From the NCBI RefSeq assembly GCF_000400465.1, contig NW_008806283.1, forward strand, positions 1 to 64,000: a stretch of DNA of 64,000 bases, given 5' to 3'. Every line of letters begins with the position of its first letter. Position 1 is the stretch's first letter. The DNA comes from Wallemia ichthyophaga EXF-994 (lineage: Eukaryota > Basidiomycota > Wallemiomycetes > Wallemiales > Wallemiaceae). The position numbers were made by a program, and so were the translations under genes. The notes under the pieces were generated by a model, which did no database searches, was not told the origin of the DNA, and saw only the letters and a list, made by a program, of their open reading frames with translations. This document shows positions 23,306 through 34,798 of this stretch, piece by piece.

Positions 23306-24727
23306 CTATCTATACTGGGTATAAATGGCTATAATGAGTGCAAAGAGTGCGACGATTGCGATAAAGACACCACGGTTGAGGATACGTTCCAATGGCACCA
23401 ACTCCATAACCATGGTAGGTAGAAGGGTGTAACAAGCAGTGAGGAGGACGTGCAGGGCGCGGTAGGTGGTGAAGAGCAAGTTGTGCGTAGACTGCTTGTA
23501 TAGCACAACGATACTCTTAAACGCTACAGCGAAAAAGTGGTAGAAGAGGAGTAGTGGTTGGGGAGTGACAGCGCTGAGCAGTCCGACTGGCCCATTGACG
23601 CACTCACCGCCTTGCAAAAAGTACTCAAAGCAACCCTGACGCAAAACCTTCAAATTCTCGTTATCACCGCTAAATAAATCGTAAAGCGCCATACTGAGAG
23701 TGTTCACAGTACCAGCCGTTGAGCGTCTTTGTGAATCCCAGTTTCTGAGACACCTATGAACGTCTTCCCAATTCCTCAAATCAACACCACGTAGCTCGGT
23801 AGAGAGAGTGTGCACATCTGTCAATGCACACGTCATCCCACCGCCAGTTAAAGGGTGGCGTTGGTTGTGTGCGTCACCCATAAGGACAGTACCACGTCGT
23901 GTATGGCTGCGCTGGGCCGAGGGGCGCATGTAAGTGTTAGGCATAATGCGTAGGCGTTGATCAGGGTCAGCTAGAGCATTCAAGAGGGGTTGCTGGACGG
24001 ATTTGGGGAGATATGGGAGGATATGGGAATGGATGTGTGCTGGTAGCTTTGAAGTGGAGGGACGATCACCGCGGACATCCATCAGAATGCGCACGTCGTT
24101 CTCGCCTATCTGGTAGAGGAGAATGCATGCGTGATCGTCGCCGAGGATGACATTGCCGTGGTGGTGCATGGGGAGTTGACAGTCGTGGAGAATCAAACCG
24201 ACGAACCAGGAGCAGGTTCTTGGAGGATTAAGCTTCTTTAAAGCGGATTTGCGGAGGTTAGAGAAGCAGCCGTCAGCGATGAAAGTGAGCGGGGCAGTGA
24301 ATGATTGTGAATCTGAAGTGATAATACCGGTGACAACATCGTTATTGATGGAAAGCGATTTAACAGTGGCTTGTAGAGTTTGTACACCTTGCTGTGACTT
24401 TGAAATTCTTCTCAATTGCTGTATAAATCTGCCATGATGAAATGATCTTCCTTGGTGGGGAATTGGGTACGGGATTGGAACTTGGTGGTTGTTGTAAATG
24501 ACGCAGTAACCGAGTACTGGGATGCTATCAATACCCTCTAAAGCTTGTTTAAACCCGAGTTTATCTAAAGCTACAACGCCACCTGGCTGGAGTAATTCAC
24601 CAACAATTCTATCTGGCTCTGACCAATCACGTTCAACGAGCAAAACACTGTTACCCTCTCTAGCCAACGCAGCAGCTAGAGGAGGACCAGCGATACCAGC
24701 ACCAACGACGATTGCGTCGAATGACAT
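23306..24727 (-). CDS. ERG1: Squalene monooxygenase (epoxidase)
   Basis: This is a single-exon 473-residue FAD enzyme of the ER that oxidises squalene to 2,3-oxidosqualene in ergosterol synthesis. FAD-binding GAGIAG lies near the N-terminus (AIVVGAGIAGPPLAAALA), followed by VERDWSEPDRIVGELLQPGG, nearly identical to yeast. The second FAD motif is GDAHNQRHPLTGGGM. Two hydrophobic segments near the C-terminus anchor it to the membrane. An upstream in-frame ATG at 24748 would add seven residues (MIFNHHH); the ATG at 24727 begins directly before the Rossmann strand. It is the target family of terbinafine-type drugs. It diverges from CAP2. Confidence 0.95.
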   Translation of the reverse strand: MSFDAIVVGAGIAGPPLAAALAREGNSVLLVERDWSEPDRIVGELLQPGGVVALDKLGFKQALEGIDSIPVLGYCVIYNNHQVPIPYPIPHQGRSFHHGRFIQQLRRISKSQQGVQTLQATVKSLSINNDVVTGIITSDSQSFTAPLTFIADGCFSNLRKSALKKLNPPRTCSWFVGLILHDCQLPMHHHGNVILGDDHACILLYQIGENDVRILMDVRGDRPSTSKLPAHIHSHILPYLPKSVQQPLLNALADPDQRLRIMPNTYMRPSAQRSHTRRGTVLMGDAHNQRHPLTGGGMTCALTDVHTLSTELRGVDLRNWEDVHRCLRNWDSQRRSTAGTVNTLSMALYDLFSGDNENLKVLRQGCFEYFLQGGECVNGPVGLLSAVTPQPLLLFYHFFAVAFKSIVVLYKQSTHNLLFTTYRALHVLLTACYTLLPTMVMELVPLERILNRGVFIAIVALFALIIAIYTQYR

Positions 24728-24758
24728 ATGATGGTGGTTGAAGATCAACTACCACGGC

Positions 24759-25599
24759 ATGTGAGTTGTGTATTTAGATAACAAACCAAATTGATTAAAA
24801 AACTTCAAGGTCAGAAATTAAACTAGAATCTTTATTGGATTTATTAAGAAGATTACCTCCGCAGAAGATAGAAAGTAATTTGGGTGATTTGACAAAGTTA
24901 CTTAACGATGATTTGGATACACAGGATGAGTTTTTAGGTTGCGTGGATAAACCTTTAGAAGTACGCGTAGATAGCTCAAACAGACAATACCTCATTTGCG
25001 ATTACAACAGAGACGGTGACAGCTATAGGTCACCTTATACCAATCAATACCTTCCTCGCCTTACTGATGGCAGTCTCCCTTCCCCGCAACTCCGTCAACT
25101 CGAACAAGGATTGAATCAAGCTTTTGAGACATACAGAGACATGTACTTTGAAGGTGGCTTATCTTCTGTCTATCTTTGGGATTTGGATGGTTCTGCTAAC
25201 TTTGCAGGCGTTATTCTCATCAAGAAGGAGGTAGACGACGGCTGCTGGGATAGCGTACACGTTGTTCAAGTCAGTACACACGGTAGAGAATCCAATTACA
25301 AGTTGACTACGAGTGTTATATTGTCTTTAAGCGATGCTGATTCTAATCTTAGCGGCAGTCTCACCAGACAATGCGAAATTAACTCCTCGATCCCTTCAAG
25401 CTCATCGCATATCGCAAACATCGGCAAACTCGTTGAAGAGCATGAGAGGGGTATTAGAAATAGCTTGGCTGAGGTTTACTTGGGTAAAACAAAAGATATT
25501 CTTAACCTTTTGCGTATCTTTAATGGCAGAGGTGAGGAGAGTAGGAAGTTATCCCTACAACACGAGTTATTAGGCAGGTTGAAGAATAAATCTACTTGA
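24759..25599 (+). CDS. CAP2: F-actin capping protein beta subunit (start codon split by intron)
   Basis: This 263-residue protein forms, with the alpha subunit, the heterodimer that caps barbed ends of actin filaments. Exon 1 supplies only the bases AT of the start codon (24759-24760); a 49-nt GTGAGT...AAG intron (24761-24809) is followed by G TCA GAA, giving MSEIKLESLLDLLRRLPP. The long frame without this splice has no ATG and meets an upstream TAA. Conserved blocks are LLRRLPPQKIESNL, CDYNRDGDSYRSPYTNQY, FETYRDMYFEGGLSSVYLWDLD and FAGVILIKK. Confidence 0.92.
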
Positions 25600-25637
25600 T
25601 TTTAAAAATCCTATGTAAAAATCACATTCATTTCTCA

Positions 25638-25958
25638 TTATACACCCTGCTCATGCCTTTCTTTAGACATTCTATGGACATATGTTGTGGAAATGATGTT
25701 GACTAGGCAAGTTTAGCATATAAATCGCTTCAATGCACACCACTCACATGCCTCCATATACCTCTGCATACAGTTGTTTAAACAGCCTTCTTCACCACTG
25801 GATAACGCATTGGATGGCTTCAGTATACATTTACTGTAACATTGATTGTTCATATTATTTATCAATTGTTGAGCATTAGCTAAGGCGCTTGCTTGCTGTA
25901 TTTCATCCTTCATTTTATTCACATCTGGCTGCTTTTTTGAGGCACCGAAGAGCGACAT
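25638..25958 (-). CDS. TIM13: Small Tim chaperone Tim13
   Basis: This is a 91-residue intermembrane-space chaperone that, with Tim8, escorts hydrophobic precursors to the TIM22 machinery. Exons are 25748-25958 and 25702-25638; the 45-nt intron is required to give the conserved MEAFNIISTTYVHRM end instead of a cysteine-containing read-through. The twin CX3C motif is CYSKC...CLNNC, and NALSSGEEGCLNNCMQRYMEA matches Tim13 more closely than Tim8, Tim9 or Tim10. It lies 28 bp downstream of the stop of the next minus-strand gene. Confidence 0.93.
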
Positions 25959-25986
25959 GGTGGTGTATGAATAAAGAAGTTTATCT

Positions 25987-26784
25987 TCACCAATTAACTC
26001 GATTTCCACTAAGCGTCTCACCTGGACTGTTTACTCTCTCTGGAGGCGTCTTTGGGAGCTTATTCACTCCCCATAATCCAGCACTGCCCGTTCTTTCCAT
26101 CAAGTTTATAGATTTTGGTTGAATTTTTGACCTCATTGAGGTATTCTTGTTGAGTTTATCGTTTGTTTCTTTGATAAGGTCTGAAATTAGTGTGTTGTAT
26201 GTTGTATTGTCGTTCTTTAAGCTGTCCAAGTGCTCGAGGTTGTAAGTGAGTTGTGCGTTGATTGAGTGTTCATGTGCTTGTAGATTATCACGCATCTTCA
26301 CCAGCACACCCACATTAACCAAGTTAAGTGTATTCAAGTCCACTCTATCTATCTCATCTGAAACACCTTCAATATCAATATCTGGATCTTTACCTAGTTG
26401 TGGCTGTGTCTCAATTGGTTTAATTGGTAAAATCTTCTCATTTGGGTTTATTGATAATTGTAATGGTGGCAACTTGTTCAAACCAATCTCATCCAAATTT
26501 AAAGGTTTCCCCAATGTTTGAAGGTATTGTCTACGCGTGAGCGAGTAAACGAATTCAAGTGGATTTGGTGGGTGGGTTGTGTGTAGCTGTGTATAAATAC
26601 TTCTTGCACTATTTGTTGTAAGAATCTGGCTATTAAAATCTACTTGTCTTTCTGGAATAACTTGTAACTCGGGTGATTGCAAATCCAACTCCAAATCAAC
26701 GTCAACTTGGTCTCCAAAATCTCCAAAATCATCTCCAAAGTCGTTTTCCTCAAAATCTTTAAATTCTTCGGAAGTCTGGCTCAT
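25987..26784 (-). CDS. Acidic DFGDF-motif protein, possible clathrin/AP-1 accessory factor
   Basis: This is a 265-residue single-exon protein, start chosen at the ATG giving MSQTSEEFKDFEENDF. The N-terminus has repeated acidic-phenylalanine motifs (FKDFEEND, DFGDDFGDFGDQ) of the kind bound by gamma-ear and other adaptor domains. Residues 70-110 (SIYTQLHTTHPPNPLEF, TRRQYLQTLGKPLNL) look like a conserved globular block. The C-terminal part is likely helical (NLQAHEHSINAQLTYNLEHL). I suspect a Laa2/aftiphilin-like accessory of clathrin traffic, but this rests on motif type only. It diverges from the chitin synthase gene with 52 bp between starts. Confidence 0.7.
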   Translation of the reverse strand: MSQTSEEFKDFEENDFGDDFGDFGDQVDVDLELDLQSPELQVIPERQVDFNSQILTTNSARSIYTQLHTTHPPNPLEFVYSLTRRQYLQTLGKPLNLDEIGLNKLPPLQLSINPNEKILPIKPIETQPQLGKDPDIDIEGVSDEIDRVDLNTLNLVNVGVLVKMRDNLQAHEHSINAQLTYNLEHLDSLKNDNTTYNTLISDLIKETNDKLNKNTSMRSKIQPKSINLMERTGSAGLWGVNKLPKTPPERVNSPGETLSGNRVNW

Positions 26785-26836
26785 TTTGGTGTAAATCGAC
26801 TCTTGAATCGTGACGGTGACTAGCTGGCTGACTGGC

Positions 26837-29800
26837 ATGTCAGAAATAACAAATCTAAATTCTTTAATAAAGGTGGATAGTGATGGCGGTGTTTTGTGTC
26901 CCAATTTAGACGATATACACGCTTTACTCCAATCAAGATTTCGCGTAGATCTCCCTTTCACGAAGCTAGGATCATCTACGCTGATATCTGTAAATCCCTT
27001 GAAGCAGCTTCAATCTTACAACGCTCAATCTCAAATTGAGTATAAGCAGAACACTTATCTCCCTAGCCACTCTATTCTTCAGCCACACGCCTATGATTTG
27101 GCTAGCAGGGTTTTACTATCCTTGAAGCGCAAAGGTGTCAGCCAGGCTGTTATTTATGAGTGGGTGGTAGTTTTTGGCTGTTGGTTGTTGCGTATTCTGA
27201 CTCCTCTTCAAGTGGTCTCGCTGGTTCTGGTAAATCATACAACAAATCGCTCATAACCAATCAACTTCTATTTCTATCCAATAACTCTTTAGGATCTAAT
27301 CAGCTGATTGAAAAGATTAATTCTCTCCACACTATCATCAGCTCGTTCGGTAATGCTAAGACTAGCCTCTCTTCAAATGCCACCAGGCATTCCCTTCTCC
27401 ACGAACTACAATTCTCTAAAGCTGCGAAACTTATTGGCTCTAAATCCCTCCTTTTCAACCTTGACAAATCTAGAATTGGTCATTTGGCTCCTGATGAGCG
27501 CTCGTTCCACGTCTTCTATCAGTTCCTCGCAGGTGCTCCACCCAACCTCCAAGAACTCTATGACTTACAAGATCCAAGCTCATACGCTATGTTAGCTTCC
27601 AGTGGCTGCTTCAAACTCCCCTTTGGCCCTTTCTCTGATGACCACGCTGGCTATAACGCTCTCTATGATGCTTTCATTACTCTGGGTTTCAGGCAAAAAC
27701 ATATAAACTCTATTTGGAGCGTGATTGTCGCTATTCTAACTCTTTCTAATATTGAATTCATCGATACTGAATCGAGAGACTCTTCTGCCACCGTTCTGTC
27801 AACCCATGAACTTCAACTTGTGGCCCATTTACTCGGCATTGAGCCAGATGAACTCGAGGTTTTACTCGTCAATAGAAGCTTCTATGTAAAGAAAGACATA
27901 AGTACCCACCTCCTTGACTCAGCCGGTGCTGTACGCCAACGCGATCACCTCATCCAAGATCTTTATGCTATTTTATTCACTTATATCATTGAATCTGGCA
28001 ATCACAAGCTCGTTAATGACAAAAGTGCCTTGCAGATTCTTCAATTAGATATTCCTGGTTTTAACAGCAAATCACCCACAAATTCAATCATGTCGAGACA
28101 TTCATACCCACTCATCAACTCACAAACGTGCAATTTCAACGATTTCACTATCAACTACTCTTCTGAACTCGTCAATGCTTATTTGATGAGAAGAGTGTTC
28201 GATGATAGCAATTCTTACAATGGTATCCAAATCAACGATGGTTTGCAATTTCTTGATAAGTACCATGATGCTACTACCAGCGACGCTCTCCATTTGTTAC
28301 GTGGCTCTCCCACTTTTCCCACTTCTCATCCTCCTCCAGGGAAGCCTTTGGGTGTCTTAGGGCTCCTCAACCAGTCAGGAAGGCAGATTATGAGTGGAGC
28401 GCTGCTTGAGAATAGAGCTGACGATGCATTTATCGCCTCATTAAACAATAACTTCCACTCTCATAAAGCATATGAATTCAATCCACCAGGATATGGCAAC
28501 CCACCCACTTCACAATTCACCATTAATCACTGGGGAGGAAGTGTTAGCTACGAGGTGCATGAGTTCATCCACCGCGATCAAGATAGGTTGGATCCGATGA
28601 TAGTATCAACTCTTCGCTCATCGAGTAATTCATTCATCAGCAAACTGTTTAGTGGTCCCTCCATTTCCATCAAGATGCATCCAGTTGACGAGGAGACAAT
28701 AGCAGACTCACAAATCTCCACTGCACCATTGAGGGAAGTGTCTTCAATAAGCCATCCCGTCGATGGAGGACTATCGCAATCAACTCAGCACCAACTCAGC
28801 AGCCACGACATACACCCCGTCTCCACCCAGCTCGATTCGACGTATGGCGGCATACTGAATGCCTTTGACAAATGTCAGATGTGGAGTGTTCTCTCACTCC
28901 GTCCGAACGACAGTGGCTCAGCGAATGCCATCGACAAGCGCAGACTGCGCTGGCAGCTGGAGCGATTGCGAGTGGGCGACATTGTTGAACGTAGGCGCTC
29001 CGACTACGTTTCTCACTACCCCTTCGAAACATTTTGCACACGCTATATTTCAGGCGAGGCGGTGGATGATCCAGACATCGCTAGAGTGGCTGCACAGACG
29101 TATCTCACTGAGAACGATTTCGGCGAAGGGCTCGATTATGCACTGGGCAATGAGTGCGTGTGGCTTAGTTACGCTGCGTGGAAGATACTCGAGGATGGAA
29201 TACGCGAAGGGGAGCATGACTACGACTATGAGGAGGAGGAAGAGGACGGGCGTGATAGCTTTGGCGAAGCGCCCAAGGAAATGGCAGTCGATCCTCACTC
29301 CCACTCCAACACGCGCGCTTCAACTAACTTTGTCCCGATGAATGCGGCCGTTACTCCAAACACACCTCAAACTCCGCACGATGCGGACGGCTACGCATAC
29401 CCCTTCCCCCAAAGCGGCTATGCGCCCGTCGACGAGCACACGCCGTCGTACGCGAAGCAGGAGTTCGCAGACGCCCAGACGCCCGGGCTGCAGTATGAGT
29501 GGGGAAGCGATAAAGGGGAGACTATGAGCGAAAAGAGCGACAAGTCTGGCGCAGATTCCTTCGTCGCACACCGTCAACACGACGTCCAGAAAGCGCCGCG
29601 CAGCCCTTCGAGACGCTTCTGGGTAAAGCTCGTCTGGGCGTTTACCTGGTTCGTCCCGTCGCTCCTCCTAACGCATGTGGGCAGGATGAAGCGTCCGGAT
29701 GTGCGTTTTGCATGGCGCGAGAAACTCACTCTGTGTATGCTCATCGCACTTTTTTGCGGCGCTGTCCTCTTCTATATTATCGGCTTCGGGAAGGTCCTCT

Positions 29801-32800
29801 GCCCTAATTATAACAAGGCGTGGAGTGATGGCCAGCTAGGATCGCATGCGTCAGACGATGACTTCTGGGTTGGTATCCAGGGTTCAGGTAGGTGCAGAAG
29901 GTACTAAGCTAAACTCGCTCAACTAACTCAAACCCTCCTCAGTCTACGATATCTCCGACTTCTGGAGGACTAAACACTCGGACATAGAGTCACGCCCTGT
30001 TACATCGGAACAGATGAAGCAGCTCGGCGGGCGCGACCTCACTGATTACTTCCCTCCACCACTCGAATGGGCTTGCGAGGGTCTGACGGATGGTGACATA
30101 CCCAACTACGATCCCGGAAGCAGACTACTTGCCGTCCCAACTGCCGACCATAGCTCAGGAACCGAGTACGAACTCAATGAAGACTCAGCACTCCAGTCGT
30201 CCACCTGGTACCCCGATAACTTCCTTCCCAAGATGAAACCCATGTACAAGGGTTTGTTTGTGATTCAGAAGGAGGACGTACAGGAGGACGGCTTTAAGCG
30301 TGACAAGCAGAAGGCTATGTATGACGGCGGGGTTTACGACCTAAGTGCATACCTCTCCACCGTCAAGTACTACTCTTCGACGAATGATGCTGTGCAATTC
30401 ATGGACGAGAGCGTCACCGATCTTTTCAAGGAGAAAGCGGGGCAGGATATTACGAAGGAGCTCAACGAGGTGTTGGACGGCATGGACAACACGCGCGCCG
30501 ATCAGCACAAACAGTGTCTTAAGCGCAGGTACTATCTCGGCGACGTTGATTTCAGAGACACGCCCAGATGTCAGGCGCAGAACTACATCCTGCTCTCCTT
30601 CACCGTATTTCTCTGTTGCATTCTCCTTGTCAAGTTCCTAGCGGCGCTCCAGCTCGGCAGCAAGCGCAAACCGGAGCCACAGGACAAATTTGTTATATGT
30701 CAGGTGCGTGTGGTTTGTGCGTTATGCACCGTGCATTTTGCTAACATATACATAGGTTCCCGCTTACACTGAAGGTGAGGATTCGCTGAAGAAGACGATC
30801 GACAGCTTGGCCGGGTTGGAGTATGACGACAAGCGCAAACTCATCCTCGTAGTGTGTGACGGCAACATTATTGGTGGTGGGAACGACAGAACAACACCGC
30901 GCATAGTTCTCGATATATTCGGTGTCGATCCTGAAATCGACCCTGAGCCACTGATGCTTAAGTCTCTCGGCGAGGGCGGCAAGCAGATGAATTACGGCAA
31001 GGTGTATTCGGGGTTATATGAGTACGAGGGGCATGTTGTACCCTTTATGGTGGTTGTCAAGGTCGGTAAGCCTACCGAGCGGTCCAGACCAGGCAACAGA
31101 GGGAAGCGTGATTCACAGATTCTCGTGATGCGCTATCTTAACAGGGTGCACTTCAGCGCACCTATGTATCCACTCGAGCTGGAGATGATGCACCAAATGA
31201 AAAACGTCATCGGGATCGATCCGAGCTTCTACGAATACATACTCATGGTGGACGCAGATACATCCGTCACGCCAGAATCGGTCAATCGACTGGTTGCACG
31301 ATGCGTTGACGACAGCGCGATTATCGGGATTTGCGGTGAGACGAGGTTGGACAACGAGGAGCAAAGTTGGTGGACTATGATACAGGTGTATGAGTACTTT
31401 ATTTCCCACCATCTAGCCAAGGCGTTCGAAAGTCTGTTCAGTACTGTCACATGTCTTCCAGGGTGTTTCTCTATGTATCGCATTCGCACTGACGATAAAG
31501 GAAAGCCGCTGATCATCTCGACGCGTGTGATAGAGGACTATGCGGAGAACAACGTGGATACCTTGCACAAAAAGAATTTGCTCTCACTCGGTGAAGATCG
31601 TTACTTGACTACTATCATGCTCAAGTATTTCTCTGCATTCAAGATGAAATTCACCCAGGACGCTATTGCTCACACTGCAGCACCTGAGTCTTGGTCTATC
31701 CTTATGTCACAGAGACGTCGGTGGATCAACTCGACAGTACATAACTTTACTGAACTCATTAACCTTCCTGATATTTGCGGGTTCCTTTGCTTCAGTATGC
31801 GCTTTATCGTCATCATTGATCTTATCTCGACCATTCTATTGCCGGCAACCGTCGTTTATCTCGTCTACCTGATCACGATTGTCGCTTTGGGTCAAGGACC
31901 GTTCCCCATTATCACGATAATCATGTTAGCTGTGAGTGAATAGTTGGAGGTGATGATGGCATTACCTTCTCACTTTAACACCTGATCAACTTCTAACACT
32001 CCTCAGGCCACGTACGGCTTCCAAATCGTCATCTTCCTCCTCAAGCGCGAGTGGCAGTATGTAGGCTGGATGATCATCTACCTGCTCAGCTACCCCCTGT
32101 GGTCTTTCTACCTGCCGCTGTACTCGTTCTGGCATTTCGACGACTTCGGATGGGGTACGACGCGCGTTGTGATCGGTGAGAAAGGGTCGACCAAGATCGT
32201 CGCTACTGACGAAGAACCCTTCGACGAGTCGCAACTCCCTCTCAAGACATTCTCCGACTACGAAACAGAGCTGTACACTAAGACAGGCGGCACTAACCCC
32301 TTTTCCGACAGCCGCGGCATGGCTTCTACTATTAGTGACTTCCAGTTCCCACCGCCACACGCAAGTATGCATATGGGCGGTGGTGGGGGTGCGATGAGTG
32401 CGATGAACGGGATGAACGCCCGTTCTAACACTCCTGCTTATACCAACGCCGGCGATATGCCGCGCCCATACTCAACTTACTCCCTCGCTACCAACAACCT
32501 CGCTCCGAACATGCCGCACATGCAGAACATGCCGAACAATCCGTATGGAGCAGCGTCGGCGTACAACCCCACCATGAGCCACATGAGCATGGGCATGGGA
32601 ATGGGAATGGGTATGAATCCTTATCAGTCAATGTACGGTATTAGCGAGGCGCAGCTGCTGCCACACGCACAGATGCACGCACATACACAAGATCAAGATA
32701 ACTCGCCACACTCCAATTCAGCTGCTTCCAGACCTCCCTCTATGTTCTCGGGCGCGGGGCAGGCTGCATCGGACTTCGGTGCGAGCGTTGCTCCCAATCC

Positions 32801-32990
32801 CATCTCCGACCCCTCGGACGAACAGATTGTCCTCGCTCTCAGACAGTACCTCGCTACTACTCCCCTCATGCAGGTCACGAAACGCACCGCAAGAGATCAT
32901 GTAGCTAAGCGCTTCCCTAATGCCGACGTGGAGGCTAGGAGAGACACTATCAATCACTCTATTGACGCTATTCTCGAAGGTAGAATTTGA
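26837..32990 (+). CDS. Chitin synthase with myosin-like head (class V/VII type)
   Basis: This 1972-residue membrane enzyme polymerises UDP-GlcNAc into cell-wall chitin. Exons are 26837-27159, 27213-29887, 29943-30703, 30756-31931 and 32007-32990. Residues about 1-600 are a reduced myosin-like head with a P-loop GLAGSGKS near residue 110. Two TM segments lie near 905-960, a cytochrome-b5-like patch ([10 protein letters not shown]) near 1130, and another TM near 1215. The glycosyltransferase domain has MVDADTSV, the GEDRYLT acidic motif near 1531 and the processivity motif QRRRW near 1571, followed by several TM helices. The C-terminus is a Met/Gly/Pro-rich linker and a DEK_C domain. This architecture is seen only in fungi and a few relatives. 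Confidence 0.94.
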
Positions 32991-33599
32991 TTTAGGTGTT
33001 ATTAATTACTACACTTTGCACAGAATAATTTAATATTATCATTATAACGGTAAAACAGTAAAAACTCGAACACTCGAACACTTTCGCTCATCATCACTTC
33101 CTGAACAATATTTTCGATCAATTTTACTCCCTCGCACCTTTCTCACGACTTTACTCACTAACTCACGCTTAAAACGAACACTTGATTATTTATATCATGC
33201 ATAGCATTATTCCTTTCTCAGCCACCTCGGTGTTTTTAAGAGTCTAACTAGCCTAATTAGTCTAATAATACTAACCAGTTTAGCTTTAGTTATTTCAGCT
33301 TTATCGTGCAAGTTCAACCCTGCTAACCACTGATGATCTAGAGTTTCACATGTTTCACCAGTACTCCCTTCAGTCTATCCTGCTCATTGAATTCTAAGCA
33401 ATCGAAACCCAATGTAGTAAACGACTAACAGATGGAAGGTTTTATCTCTCAAAAGACCCAAGCTCGTTGTTTATAGTTTGCAATCGCCCACCAACATACA
33501 ATGCCAATCCTTCCATAATCGTCCACGGGATGTAATGGCTTACAATTATGAAGGTTTCCGTATCTGTATTCGTTTTAATTCGTTATAATCCCATTGGAA

Positions 33600-33760
33600 A
33601 AACTCATAAAGGCGCATCGACGTTTGTTTCACAGTGCCGGAAACGCTTCAACTTATCGTAAAGGTGATGCCTTAGTCTGGTATGAAAGGATGCCAAAACA
33701 GCGCTGCCGCTATAGTTGGATCAATATTAGGGGCACCTCATAGATCAATTTATGCCTTTC
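33600..33760 (+). pseudogene. gag-like retroelement relic, copy 1
   Basis: One frame reads KGDALVWYERMP, the hallmark of the retrotransposon gag capsid-like block (A..WYe.lP), then RYSWINIRG before a stop. Flanking frames are full of stops. It is a short, old remnant with no protease, reverse transcriptase or long terminal repeat nearby. Confidence 0.45.
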
Positions 33761-34399
33761 GATAAAAATCAACCTGAGACCTATGGAAGGTAAGCCTTCT
33801 GAATAAGAGCTTTTTACATAATGATGGATTTTGAGAGAAACACAACTAAGAAACGAGGAATAAAAAACTGATATTACAGTGCTTGTATATAAGACTCAAA
33901 CAGTATCTTTATCTTCCTTTTTGCTTAGGAAAATTTGCGCAAATTACATAAAACACTAAGCTACAAAAGACAAGCTACACATGACCTCATTAAAACTTCG
34001 TCTTTTTTATCTCTCTTCGTCATCAAGATGCTTGCTGTTGATGGCGGCTTGTAATTTGCTGTTGGGATGCTCAACAAATCGGATGGGGTGTTTGTGGTGA
34101 GTAATAAAAAGTCCTTGGACCTGTTCGGCATCTCCAGCGCACAATTATGGAGGTAAAAACCAGCTCAAAAAGCCATTCGAGCCAGTAGTGAAAATTTTCA
34201 GACTACTCACTCCTCCTTTCAGTCGAAATATTTCTCTCGTCTTACTTCGAGATATCCGAAATGAAGCGTACGGGACCCAATCCCAAATCATTCAGCTATT
34301 TGCACTGATAGTGTGCAACACTCCGCCCGTATATGATGACGTTCGCCCATTACAAGGTGGTTATAATATAACCGCTGATAACAGCAGCGACAGAACGAA

Positions 34400-34740
34400 A
34401 TTATACACATTTATTACGCAGATGGACAAGTTTATGATCTTCAAGTACGTAAATGACCAGCCTAGCTTTGCAATGGTACGAAGAGCTGCCCGAGTCGGTC
34501 AGAACGCAAGATTACTTCTGGGTGAAGATGAGAGGTAAAATGATGAATCGCTTCACGTTGTTTGACATTGGTACCAGACCTTCTGCTTGGAAGAAACGTC
34601 TACTTAACAGGAAATTTAACGTTGATGGCTCGTTGCTTGACACAGTATCAGAAACAAGGGATGAGCACTATACATTCGTTCCCAGGCATAGGCAAACAGA
34701 GTTTGCAAGTTGTTTCATCCAATACTGTAGCTTGTCTTAA
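34400..34740 (+). pseudogene. gag-like retroelement relic, copy 2
   Basis: An open frame from 34453 reads LALQWYEELPESVR, then FWVKMRGKMMNRF, a typical gag core (A..WYe.LPe......W..f...f..RF). Just upstream, in another frame, FITQMDKFMIFK matches the expected preceding helix, so a frameshift separates the two. The frame ends after about 95 codons with no downstream pol. It is more complete than copy 1 about 0.8 kb away. Confidence 0.5.
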
Positions 34741-34798
34741 GTTTTTTTTTTTTTCTCTGTTGATGTTCTTATTAAAGTGTATGAATACATGGTAAATC

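Larger units (their letters stand above)
32991..34798. other. Gene-poor, AT-rich gap with retroelement relics
   Basis: These 1.8 kb between the chitin synthase and the DUF2235 gene hold no intact gene. Two short gag-like relics are listed separately. The rest is AT-rich, with many stops in all frames, and no RNA gene or terminal repeat was recognised. A T-tract follows the second relic at 34741-34755. Confidence 0.6.
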
